A DNA stretch of 64,000 nt from NCBI GenBank assembly GCA_902561325.1, contig CACEOL010000001.1:92209-156208 (forward strand), written 5' to 3'. How positions within the stretch are numbered: the first letter of the stretch is position 1; each line of letters starts with the position of its first letter. The notes under the pieces were generated by a model, which was not told the DNA's origin, did not search any database, and saw only the letters and a program-made list of their open reading frames with translations. The stretch is from an uncultured SAR86 cluster bacterium. Lineage in GTDB: Bacteria > Pseudomonadota > Gammaproteobacteria > Magnimaribacterales > AG-339-G14. The position numbers were made by a program, and so were the translations under genes. Below are positions 1 through 9,139 of this stretch, piece by piece.

Positions 1-480
1 ATAACTGGAAGCAATCCAAGAATGGAAGCAGTTGGATAACATCCAGGTACTGCGACTAAATTTGCTGCTTTAATTTTTTCTGCGGAATACTCAGGCAAGC
101 CATAAATAGCTTGAGGCAGAAGATTATCAGCCCTGTGTTTGCTGTCATAAGTTTCTTGCCAAAGTTTTCCATTTGAAAGTCTAAAATCTGCAGAAAGATC
201 TATGACTTTTACCCCTTTTTTTAAAACTTCTGGAACATAGTCCATTGAGTAGTCATGTTTGGTCGCAAAAAAAAACATAATCAAGATTATCAGGCATTTG
301 ATCTATTGGTTGTAATACTAATTTGCTATTCGTTTTTGAATAGACTTCTTTGTATTCCTTTCCTTCATGCGAAAAAGAAGAGACAAAGGCAAGGCTCAAA
401 TCTTCCCTAGACTCAACGATTGAAGCTAACTCTTCTCCTACATAGCCCGTAGCGCCTACTATTCCAATATTCAAAGACAT
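1..480 (-). CDS. argC: N-acetyl-gamma-glutamyl-phosphate reductase, 3' part beyond window, frameshifted
   Basis: ArgC reduces N-acetylglutamyl-phosphate to the semialdehyde in arginine synthesis. The start at 480 gives a Rossmann N-terminus (GIVGATGYVGEEL). Reading breaks at a run of nine A on the + strand (267-275): as written the frame ends at 253 after FFCDQT. With one base fewer the frame continues as FFATKHDYSMDYVPE and stays open to the window edge, passing the active-site motif VAVPGCYPTAS near 30-60. The homology on both sides is good, so this is a +1 homopolymer insertion: a sequencing error, a real mutation, or a site of polymerase slippage. The C-terminal part lies outside the window. 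Confidence 0.85.
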
Positions 481-521
481 TTATTTATTTTTAATTTTGC
501 AAAAACATTATACTTTAAAGC

Positions 522-1283
522 ATGATCAAGGAAGACAAGCTTATTCTATCTATCGCAGGACACGATCCTACTGGTGGAGCCGGAATTCAAGTTGATGCAC
601 TAATCGCGAATCATCACGGCAAGCATTGTCTCTCAATTCTTACTTGTGAGACTGTTCAAAATTTGAAAAGTTTTGAGAAAATAATTCCTCAAGATGAAAA
701 ATATATTCAAGAATCTTTTAAGAATCTTTTAAAAAACTTTTCTCTGAAGTACTTCAAGGTTGGCTTGGTTCCTAATATCAAAATAGCCAGTAAATTGGGT
801 AACTTAATTGCTTTAAACAAACCTGAAATTGTAGTGATAGATCCCATTTTGAAATCCGGTACTGGAAAAAAGCTTTTTCTAAAAAAAGATTTGGATTCAC
901 TAATACAAAAGCTCTATACGAAAGCAACTCTATTGACGCCAAACATTTATGAGTTGAAGACACTGACAAACAAAAAAAATATTTTAGATGGCATTTTATT
1001 TTTACATGATCAAGGCATTGAAAGTGTTTACGTAACTGGAGAATTAAAAAAAGAAAAAATTAGAAATCATCTCTACTCAAAAGGTGAATTAGTAACTATT
1101 GATGAAGTTCCGAAGATGAAAAATATCATTCATGGTAGTGGATGTGCTTTATCGACATCAATCCTATGCTTTTTGGTAAATAAAAAAAGTTTGAAGGATG
1201 CTTGTTCGAAATCACAAAAGCTGATGAAAGTTTTAGTAAAAAATTCAAGAAATCATCTTCATCAGAATATTCTAAAAATCTAA
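522..1283 (+). CDS. thiD: Hydroxymethylpyrimidine/phosphomethylpyrimidine kinase
   Basis: ThiD phosphorylates HMP and HMP-P to HMP-PP, the pyrimidine half of thiamine. The 253-residue protein opens with SIAGHDPTGGAGIQVD, the ribokinase-fold substrate loop typical of ThiD. It has VIDPILKSGTG in the middle and the anion-hole/catalytic motif HGSGCALSTSI near residue 205. It starts 41 bases after the argC start, so the two genes are divergent with a very short promoter region and no room for a TPP riboswitch. thiE follows two bases after the stop, so the two thiamine genes are probably co-transcribed. Confidence 0.9.
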   Translation: MIKEDKLILSIAGHDPTGGAGIQVDALIANHHGKHCLSILTCETVQNLKSFEKIIPQDEKYIQESFKNLLKNFSLKYFKVGLVPNIKIASKLGNLIALNKPEIVVIDPILKSGTGKKLFLKKDLDSLIQKLYTKATLLTPNIYELKTLTNKKNILDGILFLHDQGIESVYVTGELKKEKIRNHLYSKGELVTIDEVPKMKNIIHGSGCALSTSILCFLVNKKSLKDACSKSQKLMKVLVKNSRNHLHQNILKI

Positions 1284-1285
1284 TA

Positions 1286-1912
1286 ATGATTCAAGGACTT
1301 TATGCAATTACGCCTACTTGTTTGAAAGAAAACGATTTACTTCTTAAAACCGAAGTCTTGCTTAAAAGAGGTATTAAACTCATACAATACAGAGACAAAA
1401 GTATCGATAAAAAGACTTTTCGAGAAAAAGCCAATGCGCTTTTGAAGTTGGCCAAAAAATATGAAGCCAAGTTACTTATCAATGATTATGTCGAAATTTG
1501 TTTGGAAATAAGTGCCGATGGCTTTCACCTTGGTTTAGAAGATTACTCATCTGAGGAAAACTTAGAACTTTTAAAAAAGAACAAAGACTTTATTACCAAT
1601 AATTTGATAAGCGGTTTATCTTGTAAATGGAATAAAGAACTGGTGGTCAATCCTCCTGAAAATGAAATCAGATGGACTTATTTGGCAGTTGGGTCTTTTT
1701 ATCCTTCCAATTCTAAGTCGACTATTTCGGAGAGAAATGAAAACGTAAAAAGAGAATTCCTAAGCTATACTGATAAGCCTCTTGTAGCTATTGGAGGTAT
1801 CAATAAAAAAAACATCAAGGAAGTAAAAAATTGCGGTTATTCTTGTTTTGCCCTAAGTGAAGCCCTCTATAAAAATCCTGAACATGTTTTAGATGAGTAT
1901 AAAAAGTTATGA
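1286..1912 (+). CDS. thiE: Thiamine-phosphate synthase
   Basis: ThiE joins HMP-PP and the thiazole phosphate to make thiamine phosphate. The TIM-barrel motifs are present: IQYRDKS (pyrophosphate/HMP site), LLINDY, DGFHLG, AVGSFYPSNSK and LVAIGGIN. The reading frame is open upstream to 1202, inside thiD. The ATG at 1286 gives MIQGLYAITP, the normal N-terminus, two bases after the thiD stop, so I chose it. That gives 208 residues, normal for the family. The stop overlaps the start of the next gene (ATGA). thiC and thiG are not in the window, so whether the cell makes or salvages the precursors cannot be told here. Confidence 0.88.
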   Translation: MIQGLYAITPTCLKENDLLLKTEVLLKRGIKLIQYRDKSIDKKTFREKANALLKLAKKYEAKLLINDYVEICLEISADGFHLGLEDYSSEENLELLKKNKDFITNNLISGLSCKWNKELVVNPPENEIRWTYLAVGSFYPSNSKSTISERNENVKREFLSYTDKPLVAIGGINKKNIKEVKNCGYSCFALSEALYKNPEHVLDEYKKL

Positions 1913-2889
1913 AAGTTATTGGTTTTGGCGCAGCGCTAGTCGATAAGCAATTTCTTATTAAAGATGATGCGCTAAATGCTCTAGGTATAGAAAAAGGTTT
2001 AATGACTTTAAATTCTGAAGAGGAACAGAATGAGTTACTTACTTTTCTGCAAGACCAAAATTACAAACAAATTTCTTCATGTGGAGGGTCAGCAACAAAT
2101 AGCATTTATGCAGCTGCAGCTTTGGGAACCACCTCTGGCTTCATTGGAAAAGTTGCGCAAGATGAAGATGGCGAAATCTATAACGCAGATTTGAAAGACA
2201 ATAACATTGAAATATCAAATTGCGTCACATCATCAGATGGCAAAACCGGTAACTGTATTGTTTTAATTACTCCGGATGCAGAAAGAACGATGAATACTTA
2301 TCTTGGCGTTAGTTCTGAAACAAAATTTTCTGAAATAAATTTTGAGCAAGTATCTGAAACAAGTCTGCTCTTTATGGAAGCTTATGTGGTTACTTCACCT
2401 GATACAAAAGATACCGCAAAGAAACTCATCAAAAGCTGTCACGAATCCGATATCAAAATAGCTTTGAGTCTTTCAGATCCTGGAATTGTTGCTGGCTTTA
2501 AAGACGAACTGAAATCTTGGATGGATAAGAAAATTGATTATTTATTTTGTAATCATGAAGAAGCAAAAACTTTTTGTGATGCCGATAACTTCGAAGGCTT
2601 AAGAAACTATGCAAAAACAATTTTTATCACTAACGGAGTTAACCCAACTATTGTTCTTGAGGAAAAACAAACCTATGAGATACCCGCTTATGAAGCTAAT
2701 GCAGTCGATACCAATGGTGCTGGAGATATGTTTGCAGGTGGCGTAATTCACGGTTTGAGCGAAGGCTGGGAAAATGCTGAATCGGTAAAATTTGGTAACT
2801 TTTTGGCTTCAAAAGGAGTTGCTGAAATTGGACCAAGACTTAAAAAAAATAAATACCTCGAATATTTAAAGGAGTTCTCTAAAAAATAG
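1909..2889 (+). CDS. PfkB-family sugar/nucleoside kinase (adenosine-kinase-like)
   Basis: A ribokinase/PfkB kinase of 326 residues. The N-terminus GFGAALVDK and the segment SCGGSATNSIYAAAALG are the substrate-binding part. The catalytic signature DTNGAGDMFAGGV, with its base Asp, lies near residue 270. Overall layout resembles the adenosine kinase-like group found in many proteobacteria, but substrate cannot be decided from sequence; sugar kinase is the alternative. The ATG overlaps the thiE stop by four bases, so it is translationally coupled to thiD-thiE. A role in thiamine or nucleoside salvage would be a guess. Confidence 0.8.
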   Translation: MKVIGFGAALVDKQFLIKDDALNALGIEKGLMTLNSEEEQNELLTFLQDQNYKQISSCGGSATNSIYAAAALGTTSGFIGKVAQDEDGEIYNADLKDNNIEISNCVTSSDGKTGNCIVLITPDAERTMNTYLGVSSETKFSEINFEQVSETSLLFMEAYVVTSPDTKDTAKKLIKSCHESDIKIALSLSDPGIVAGFKDELKSWMDKKIDYLFCNHEEAKTFCDADNFEGLRNYAKTIFITNGVNPTIVLEEKQTYEIPAYEANAVDTNGAGDMFAGGVIHGLSEGWENAESVKFGNFLASKGVAEIGPRLKKNKYLEYLKEFSKK

Positions 2890-2943
2890 GAAAATTAACT
2901 GGATACTTTCATCTTCTTTTGATAAATTCTGCTTTTCTAAATT

Positions 2944-3553
2944 ATGGCTACTAAAAATTCCAAAAAACCAACCAAAGCAAAAAAGCCTGAAGCTAAAAAA
3001 AATAACTAAGGTACAAAAAAAACCGGCAAAGAAACCAGCTGCAAAGAAGACAGGCAAACCAGTAAAAAAAGCAGCCGTTACTAAAAAAACGCCAAAAAAA
3101 GCTGCGGCCAAAGTAAGCGTCTCCTCTACAGATTTTTCAGCTTTCTTGAAGAATTTCCAGCCTTATAGGTCAAAGAAATCGGAAAAATACATGAATAAAA
3201 ATCAACAGAAGCATTTTCTGGGAATGCTGACCGCTTGGAAAGAAGCTCTTATTGAAGAACAAGAAAAAACTGAACAGTTAATTCAACAAGATCAAAGTAA
3301 TTTTCCAGATTCTTTGGATCGTGCTGCAAAAGAAGAAGAATTTATGCTGGAATTGAGAAAAAGAGAAAGAGAACGAAAACTTATAGGAAAGATTGACCTT
3401 TCTCTGAAAGATTTAGAAGATAATCTTTACGGTTATTGTGAATCCTGTGGTGTTGAAATTGGCATCAAAAGATTGGAAGCCAGGCCCACTGCAACCAAAT
3501 GCATCGATTGCAAAACCGTCGACGAAATTAAAGAAAAACAACAGTTCGGTTAA
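2944..3553 (+). CDS. dksA: RNA polymerase-binding transcription factor DksA, frameshifted near the 5' end
   Basis: DksA binds the RNA polymerase secondary channel and acts with ppGpp. The core has the coiled-coil tip DxxDxA (PDSLDRAA), the conserved EEEF.LELRKRERERKL segment and the four-Cys zinc finger (CESCGVE ... TKCIDCK). The core is open from a TTG at 3146, but the family homology (SSTDFSAFLKNFQPY) starts further upstream in the same frame. A good ATG at 2944 opens a Lys/Ala/Pro-rich leader that ends early at a run of eight A (2995-3002). Removing one A joins leader and core into one protein of about 200 residues. A shorter product from 3146 or the ATG at 3191 is possible. folK follows with a 1-base overlap. 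Confidence 0.82.
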
Positions 3554-3993
3554 TGTCGTCGCATCTTGCGTACTTGGTTTTAGGCTCTAACTTAGGGAAT
3601 CGGTCAACAAATCTCATAAATGCCAAGACAGAAATAAGAGCACTTTCTGATACAAAAATTCTAAAAGAAAGCGAAATCTATAAGTCTCCTGCTTACGGTC
3701 CAATTGACCAGCCATTTTTTTTCAATCTTGCTTTGGAAGTTGAAACGAAGTTCTCGCCTTTGGTGCTTCTAGAACATCTACAAAAAATCGAAACGAAACT
3801 CAAACGCGAAAAAGATTCTCACATGAAACCTCGAACCATTGATATCGATATTGTATTTTTTGATGACGAAATAATAGAAACGCCTCTTTTAAAAGTGCCG
3901 CACTACGATTGGCAAAATCGAGACTTTTTCATAAACCCGCTGAAAGAAATAAATTGCCAAGCTCAAGAATTTAAAAACTTTAGCTTTGACTAA
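3553..3993 (+). CDS. folK: 2-amino-4-hydroxy-6-hydroxymethyldihydropteridine pyrophosphokinase
   Basis: HPPK transfers pyrophosphate from ATP to hydroxymethyldihydropterin in folate synthesis. The 146-residue protein has the N-terminal LVLGSNLGNR motif, the pterin-site segment SPAYGPIDQPFFFNLALEVET and the signature RTIDIDIVFFDDE with the Mg-binding aspartates. Its ATG shares one base with the dksA stop (TAATG). dksA next to folate or tRNA-modification genes is common in gammaproteobacteria. The C-terminus is a little shorter than the E. coli enzyme (159 residues) but no motif is missing. Confidence 0.93.
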   Translation: MSSHLAYLVLGSNLGNRSTNLINAKTEIRALSDTKILKESEIYKSPAYGPIDQPFFFNLALEVETKFSPLVLLEHLQKIETKLKREKDSHMKPRTIDIDIVFFDDEIIETPLLKVPHYDWQNRDFFINPLKEINCQAQEFKNFSFD

Positions 3994-4016
3994 AGTTTTC
4001 AAGATAGAATTATTTA

Positions 4017-5945
4017 ATGAAAACTTATTCGGTAAGCGAAGCAAAAAAGAAAAATTCCATAATCTCTGAAGAAGATTTCAATGCGGAATATCAAGAGTCA
4101 ATAAATAATCCAGAGAGCTTTTGGCAAAAAAAAGCTGAAGAAACCTTAGACTGGTTTTCAAATTGGAATGAAGTGGCTGCATCCGATTTGGAAGCCGGCG
4201 AAGTAGCTTGGTTCAAAAGAGGAAAATTGAATGCTAGTTTCAATTGCGTTGACCGTCACTTGGAAAATCATGCAACCAAAACCGCAATCATTTGGGAAGG
4301 CGATGATCCTAATGACAATAAAGAAATTTCCTTTCAAGAGTTGCATAAAAACGTTTGTCAGTTTGCCAATCTTTTAAAATCCAGAAATATAAAAAAAGGC
4401 GATCGAGTTTGTATTTACATGCCGATGATTCCTGAGGCAGCTTATGCGATGTTGGCTTGTGCCAGAATTGGTGCCATTCACTCAGTGGTCTTTGGAGGAT
4501 TTTCCATCGAATCCCTGAAAGATAGAATTTTGGACTCGGATTGCACAACGGTCATAACCGCAAATGAAGGAATAAGAGGAGGAAAACTTGTCCCGCTGAA
4601 AAATAATGTGGATGAAGCTCTAAAGGACTGTCCTAATGTGCACAGCGTAATAGTTGTAAACCGAACGAAAAGCGCTTTAATCAAAGAAAATGAAGTGGAT
4701 GTTGATTATTACCAGAACATAGAAAACTTTGAGGTTGATTGCCCTTGCGAAGAAATGGATGCCGAAGACCCGCTTTTCATTCTTTATACATCAGGCTCTA
4801 CTGGAAAACCCAAAGGAGTCCTCCACACCACCGGAGGATATTTGTTGGGTGCAGCCTTAAGCCACAAATACATTTTCAATTTAAAAGAAGACAGCATTTA
4901 CTGGTGCACTGCAGACGTCGGCTGGGTTACAGGTCATACTTATATTGTCTATGGTCCTTTAGCAAATGCCTCAACCACTTTGATGTTTGAGGGTATACCA
5001 ACATTCCCCGATGTTTCAAGATTCTGGAATGTGATTGATAAACATCAAGTTAATATTTTCTACACCGCTCCTACTGCAATCAGAGCGCTCATGGCTCATG
5101 GCAATGAACCTTTGCAATCCTCCTCGAGAGATTCTCTGGAAGTACTGGGTACGGTTGGAGAGCCTATAAATCCAGAAGCCTGGGAGTGGTATTACCATGA
5201 GGTTGGTAAAGGCAAATGCCCGATAGTCGATACTTGGTGGCAAACCGAAACCGGCAGCATCATGATTTCCGGCTTGGCAGGATTTTCTGATCAAAAGCCA
5301 GGTTGTGCTGGTAAACCTTTCCTTGGGATTAATCCTGCGCTTGTGGATGAAGCAGGCAATGAAATCGAAGGCCCGGGAAAGGGTAATTTGGTTGTAAAAA
5401 GTTCTTGGCCATCGCAAATCAGGACGGTTTATGGGGATCATCAAAGATGTGTCGACACCTACTATTCAACTTACAAAGGTTTTTATTTCACAGGAGATGG
5501 CGCTGAGCGAGATGCGGATGGTTTTTATAGAATCACAGGACGAGTTGATGATGTCTTAAATGTCTCTGGGCATCGCTTGGGTACGGCAGAAATAGAAAGT
5601 GCTTTGGTTTTACACGAAGCAGTCGCAGAAGCTGCGGTAGTTGGTTTTGAACATGAAATCAAAGGACAAGGAATTTATTGTTATGTGAACCTTATGAAAG
5701 AAGCACAAGCTTCGGATGCAATCCATCAAGAATTAATTGGACTCATCGTCAAAGAAATCGGTCCCATTGCAAAACCTGATTCTATTCAGTTTTGTTACGA
5801 TTTGCCCAAAACCCGATCAGGAAAAATCATGCGCAGGATTTTAAGAAAAATTGCAGAAAATGAATTGAATAATTTGGGAGATACCACTACCCTTGCTGAT
5901 CCAAGTATCGTAGACATCTTGATCAAAGAAAGATTAAATAAATAA
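4017..5945 (+). CDS. acs: Acetyl-CoA synthetase (AMP-forming)
   Basis: Acs activates acetate to acetyl-CoA through acetyl-AMP. At 642 residues it has normal full length. The AMP-binding P-loop [19 protein letters not shown] is near residue 258, the WWQTETGS core motif near 405, TGDGAERD and [18 protein letters not shown] mark the hinge to the C-terminal domain, and [11 protein letters not shown] near 603 carries the catalytic lysine that is commonly acetylated. There is a 23-base gap after folK. msrA begins at the next base after its stop. Confidence 0.96.
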   Translation: MKTYSVSEAKKKNSIISEEDFNAEYQESINNPESFWQKKAEETLDWFSNWNEVAASDLEAGEVAWFKRGKLNASFNCVDRHLENHATKTAIIWEGDDPNDNKEISFQELHKNVCQFANLLKSRNIKKGDRVCIYMPMIPEAAYAMLACARIGAIHSVVFGGFSIESLKDRILDSDCTTVITANEGIRGGKLVPLKNNVDEALKDCPNVHSVIVVNRTKSALIKENEVDVDYYQNIENFEVDCPCEEMDAEDPLFILYTSGSTGKPKGVLHTTGGYLLGAALSHKYIFNLKEDSIYWCTADVGWVTGHTYIVYGPLANASTTLMFEGIPTFPDVSRFWNVIDKHQVNIFYTAPTAIRALMAHGNEPLQSSSRDSLEVLGTVGEPINPEAWEWYYHEVGKGKCPIVDTWWQTETGSIMISGLAGFSDQKPGCAGKPFLGINPALVDEAGNEIEGPGKGNLVVKSSWPSQIRTVYGDHQRCVDTYYSTYKGFYFTGDGAERDADGFYRITGRVDDVLNVSGHRLGTAEIESALVLHEAVAEAAVVGFEHEIKGQGIYCYVNLMKEAQASDAIHQELIGLIVKEIGPIAKPDSIQFCYDLPKTRSGKIMRRILRKIAENELNNLGDTTTLADPSIVDILIKERLNK

Positions 5946-6575
5946 ATGTTTGGATTCAAAAGTTTAGAAATACCTATAAAGGAAGATTGTCTGCCTGGTA
6001 GAACTCAGGCAATTTACAATCCAGAAAATCACTTCGTGACCGGTGCGCCAATGTCTGAGTGCATGTCTCAAGATAGTCCCAGAATACTCTTTGGCATGGG
6101 CTGCTTTTGGGGAGCTGAAAAAATGTTTTGGGATTTGGATTGTGTCAAGGTTACTGGTGTTGGCTATGCTGCTGGACACACGCCTAATCCTACTTATGAA
6201 GAAGTTTGTTCGGGATTGACTGCCCACTCTGAAATAGTTTTTGTGACTTACGAAGATGCTTCTAATTTAGAAGAGTTGTTGCAAGTCTTTTGGGAAGGAC
6301 ACGACCCTACCCAATTAATGCGTCAAGGTGGTGACGTGGGTACGCAATATCGTTCTGGAATTTATTTTTTTGATAAATCTCAAGAAGAACTGGCCCTCAA
6401 AACCAAAGAAATTTATCAAGCAAAACTAGACGCCAATGGCTTTGGTGAAATTGTCACGGAAATCTTGCCGGTTTCAGAAGAATTCTATGCTGAGGATTAC
6501 CACCAACAATATTTGGCAAAAAATCCTAACGGCTACTGTGGACATGGCGGTTGTGGAGTAAGGTTTAAAGATTAG
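5946..6575 (+). CDS. msrA: Peptide-methionine (S)-S-oxide reductase
   Basis: MsrA repairs methionine-S-sulfoxide in proteins. The catalytic motif GMGCFWGAE lies near residue 51, followed by GVGYAAGHTPNPTYEEVCSG and the substrate motif VFWEGHDPTQ. The C-terminal GYCGHGGCGVRF carries the likely resolving cysteines. It has 209 residues with an N-terminal extension of about 45, as in the E. coli long form. The ATG directly abuts the acs stop. Its stop overlaps the stop of the convergent hydrolase gene by four bases. Confidence 0.95.
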   Translation: MFGFKSLEIPIKEDCLPGRTQAIYNPENHFVTGAPMSECMSQDSPRILFGMGCFWGAEKMFWDLDCVKVTGVGYAAGHTPNPTYEEVCSGLTAHSEIVFVTYEDASNLEELLQVFWEGHDPTQLMRQGGDVGTQYRSGIYFFDKSQEELALKTKEIYQAKLDANGFGEIVTEILPVSEEFYAEDYHQQYLAKNPNGYCGHGGCGVRFKD

Positions 6576-7387
6576 CCTTTCCAGTGAAACTCTTCACCCT
6601 TGCTCACTGCTTTATCTTCTTCAATCAATTTATTTAAGTGGGCTAATAGAGAAGCTCGCGCAATGCCGTGAAGCCTTTCATCGACATCGTCGTAAACCTT
6701 TTCAACCAATTGATCTAAGTTGGCTTTAGAAAATTCTGTTAAGGCATCGACTACTTTCTTTTCTCTAAACATTCTATGACTAACAATCCAATCCACAACA
6801 CTTTTGGGATCTTTCATGAGATTTCCATGCCCTGGTGCAATCAAAGAAATATCAAATTGTTTGAGCTTTTCCAAGGACTCAATGTATTGCTTCATGTTGC
6901 CATCAGGTGGTCCTATGACCACTGTGGAGCCTTCCATAATGTGATCGCCGGTAAAGATCATCTTTTCATCTTCTAAGAGATAACAAAGGTGATTTGAAGC
7001 GTGTCCTGGAGTATGAATGGCTTTTAAGGTGTACTCAATTTCTCTGATTTCGTCACCATCTTCCAACACTTTATTGGCTTTGAAGGTTTTATCTTGAGTT
7101 TGTTTGTGAAGGGCATACATTCCCATAACCGGTGCTGCAGTTCTTTGGTGCAGTAACTTTGCTCCAGGAGAATGATCTGGATGGGTGTGAGTTACTAGGA
7201 TTTGCTTAATGTCATCGCCACAGGCTTTAGCAATATTTTCAATATGCTCTGGCATTGCAGGACCTGGATCAATCACCGTGATTTCTTCTTTGCCCACAAG
7301 ATAAGTATTCGTTCCAGGGCCAGTAAAAACGCTGGAATTGCCTGCAGTGATTCTTCTGACTAATGGCGATAACTCAGTGATCGTCAT
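6572..7387 (-). CDS. Metallo-beta-lactamase-fold hydrolase (LACTB2/glyoxalase-II-like)
   Basis: An MBL-fold protein with the metal motif THTHPDHSPG near residue 65, HTPGHASNHLCYL and FTGDHIM further on, and APGHG near 185. A C-terminal helical part (about residues 200-271) resembles the winged-helix tail of the LACTB2 group. Substrate unknown; thioester or RNA hydrolysis are both seen in relatives. The frame opens at 7396, but the ATG at 7387 has an AGGAG nine bases upstream and is preferred. It overlaps the 3' end of the upstream NUDIX gene, so the two are probably translated together. Confidence 0.8.
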   Translation of the reverse strand: MTITELSPLVRRITAGNSSVFTGPGTNTYLVGKEEITVIDPGPAMPEHIENIAKACGDDIKQILVTHTHPDHSPGAKLLHQRTAAPVMGMYALHKQTQDKTFKANKVLEDGDEIREIEYTLKAIHTPGHASNHLCYLLEDEKMIFTGDHIMEGSTVVIGPPDGNMKQYIESLEKLKQFDISLIAPGHGNLMKDPKSVVDWIVSHRMFREKKVVDALTEFSKANLDQLVEKVYDDVDERLHGIARASLLAHLNKLIEEDKAVSKGEEFHWKG

Positions 7388-8243
7388 AACCTTCATCTCC
7401 TGGCATAAGCAAAACCATTTTTCCGTCTTGCATGAAAATTTTTGGCTCCACAGTCACGATATTATTTTGGTCTTCCACTTTATTCTTTAAAAGTGTTTCA
7501 GTGTCGGTGAAACCCCTAATGGATTCTAAATTCTTAATGGTTGGGAAAATTATTGGAAACTCGCCCTTTTCTCCCTGGGCGAGAGCATCCTCGGGTTTAA
7601 TCCAAATACTTTTTACTCCTTCACTACCATCGTGCCTGGCAGTTTGGCCTTCTGGAAATAGCGCAATGAAAAAATGCGTACTATATCTTTTAGCTTCGGA
7701 TTTTGGTGTAACCCAATGAGAAATGTAAGCCAAGCGATCAACAGCAAGTTGTAAGTCCAGCTTTTGGCACAATTCCAATAAAACTGGCTCACCTTGGTTT
7801 AATTTATCTCGATACTCTTTAAGAATTTCTTTTTCACTTTCGTTTGAAGAGCCAAAAACTTCGCCACTGCTTCTATAAGCTAGCAAGACGCCACATTCCT
7901 CAAAACATTCTCTGATGCAAGCAATCCAATAGTTAAGCCCTCCTGATTTAACACCTAATAATTGGGATGCAACTTCGTCGGTCAATCCGCGACAGTAACT
8001 GTTGATGTCGTCTTTTAAATCATATTCATCGAGCTTCCCTCCAGGAAATACCCAGGCACCGCCAAAATTTGTTTTGATTGATCTTTGTATCATAAATACT
8101 TCTACTGCTTCTTCGATGGTTCTAACCAACAACACCGTAGCTGCAGGTTTAGGTTTAGAAGGAGGCAAAGAAGGATCAGCTTGTTGAATGTTGATCTTAG
8201 GATTTCTCTCTACTTTGATATCTTTAGAATCTTTTTCTGACAT
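7374..8243 (-). CDS. NUDIX hydrolase (NUDT7/NUDT19-like)
   Basis: A 289-residue NUDIX protein. The region AWVFPGGKLDEYD (near residue 65) starts the NUDIX fold, and RECFEECGVLLAY near 108 is the REUxEExGU part of the NUDIX box. The two are separated by an insertion of about 30 residues. That longer spacing and the flanking sequence (YISHWVTPKSEAKRYSTHFF) are typical of the NUDT7/NUDT19 group, which hydrolyses CoA and acyl-CoA esters. Substrate here is an inference. It overlaps the MBL hydrolase gene downstream, which fits a two-gene unit. Confidence 0.8.
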   Translation of the reverse strand: MSEKDSKDIKVERNPKINIQQADPSLPPSKPKPAATVLLVRTIEEAVEVFMIQRSIKTNFGGAWVFPGGKLDEYDLKDDINSYCRGLTDEVASQLLGVKSGGLNYWIACIRECFEECGVLLAYRSSGEVFGSSNESEKEILKEYRDKLNQGEPVLLELCQKLDLQLAVDRLAYISHWVTPKSEAKRYSTHFFIALFPEGQTARHDGSEGVKSIWIKPEDALAQGEKGEFPIIFPTIKNLESIRGFTDTETLLKNKVEDQNNIVTVEPKIFMQDGKMVLLMPGDEGYDDH

Positions 8244-8263
8244 ATAAATTTTAGATTTCAGGA

Positions 8264-9139
8264 TTGTTTGTACATAATATATTTAATAAATTTTTATACA
8301 AATTGAAAATCAAAGAATTTAAATCAAAAAATATCGAAAAAAAGCTCGTCAGAAATCCTAATTCTAATAAAGGAGACTATGGTCATGTTTTAGTCGTTGC
8401 AGGAAATCTCGGTTTTGGTGGCGCTGCCCTTCTTGCTTCAAAAGGAGTTCTTGTTGGTGGCGCCGGTCTAGTAACCTTAGCAACAAGAAAAGATCATCTC
8501 TCCGCAGCTTTGGCATATTGTCCAGAAGTTATGACGAAAACTGTAGAAAGTATCTCTGACTTGGAAAATCACTTACCCGATAAAACAGTCATTTGTATTG
8601 GTCCAGGATTGGGTAGAAATTATTGGGCTGATCAGATGCTTTATAAAACGACAAACTTTGCAGCAAAAGAAAATCTACCGATTTTGATTGATGCTGATGG
8701 ATTAAATATCCTCTCTGAAAATAAATTGAAAATTAAATTACCAAAAAAATTAATCCTTACCCCTCATCCAGGAGAAGCAGCACGATTACTCAAGACAAAG
8801 GTCTCGACCATTCAAAAAAATAGACCACAAGCATTAGCTAAGCTTTGCGATAAATATAATGCAACTGTCATTCTTAAAGGCCATGAAACATTGGTTGGCA
8901 ACAAAAGAACTTCATTTATTTGTAAAAAAGGTAATGCTGGTATGGCAGTAGCCGGTATGGGTGATGTTCTTTCTGGACTGGTTTCTGGATTGATTGCTCA
9001 AGGATTATCGTCTATAGATGCCGCTTGCTTAGGGGTGGATATGCATGCAGGTGCAGCAGATAGTTATATTGAAAAGCAAGATATGAAATCTTTGATGCCT
9101 TCTGATTTATTTAACCTTATGAAAATGAAGGATGAATAA
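8264..9139 (+). CDS. nnrD: ADP-dependent (S)-NAD(P)H-hydrate dehydratase, stand-alone
   Basis: NnrD repairs hydrated NADH/NADPH. The 291-residue protein has the YjeF C-terminal domain: NKGDYGHVLVVAGN near residue 37, GPGLGR, ILIDADGLNIL, LTPHPGEAARLL and GNAGMAVAGMGDVLSG near 226. The N-terminal NnrE epimerase domain found in E. coli YjeF is absent, so epimerase would have to come from elsewhere. The start is uncertain: the frame opens with TTG at 8264, the first 30 residues are poorly conserved, and no ATG is near. tsaE overlaps the 3' end by 8 bases, the usual nnrD-tsaE order. Confidence 0.85.
   Translation: MFVHNIFNKFLYKLKIKEFKSKNIEKKLVRNPNSNKGDYGHVLVVAGNLGFGGAALLASKGVLVGGAGLVTLATRKDHLSAALAYCPEVMTKTVESISDLENHLPDKTVICIGPGLGRNYWADQMLYKTTNFAAKENLPILIDADGLNILSENKLKIKLPKKLILTPHPGEAARLLKTKVSTIQKNRPQALAKLCDKYNATVILKGHETLVGNKRTSFICKKGNAGMAVAGMGDVLSGLVSGLIAQGLSSIDAACLGVDMHAGAADSYIEKQDMKSLMPSDLFNLMKMKDE

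Noticed and set aside
481..521. TPP riboswitch upstream of thiD
   Set aside because: Only 41 bases separate argC and thiD, too short for a THI-box, and none of its conserved segments is visible.
2866..3111. Minus-strand ORF of 81 residues over the dksA leader
   Set aside because: Phe-rich reading of poly-A/Lys codons on the opposite strand; explained by the dksA leader.
5016..5444. Minus-strand ORF of 142 residues inside acs
   Set aside because: Shadow of a well-conserved gene; no motif or ribosome site.
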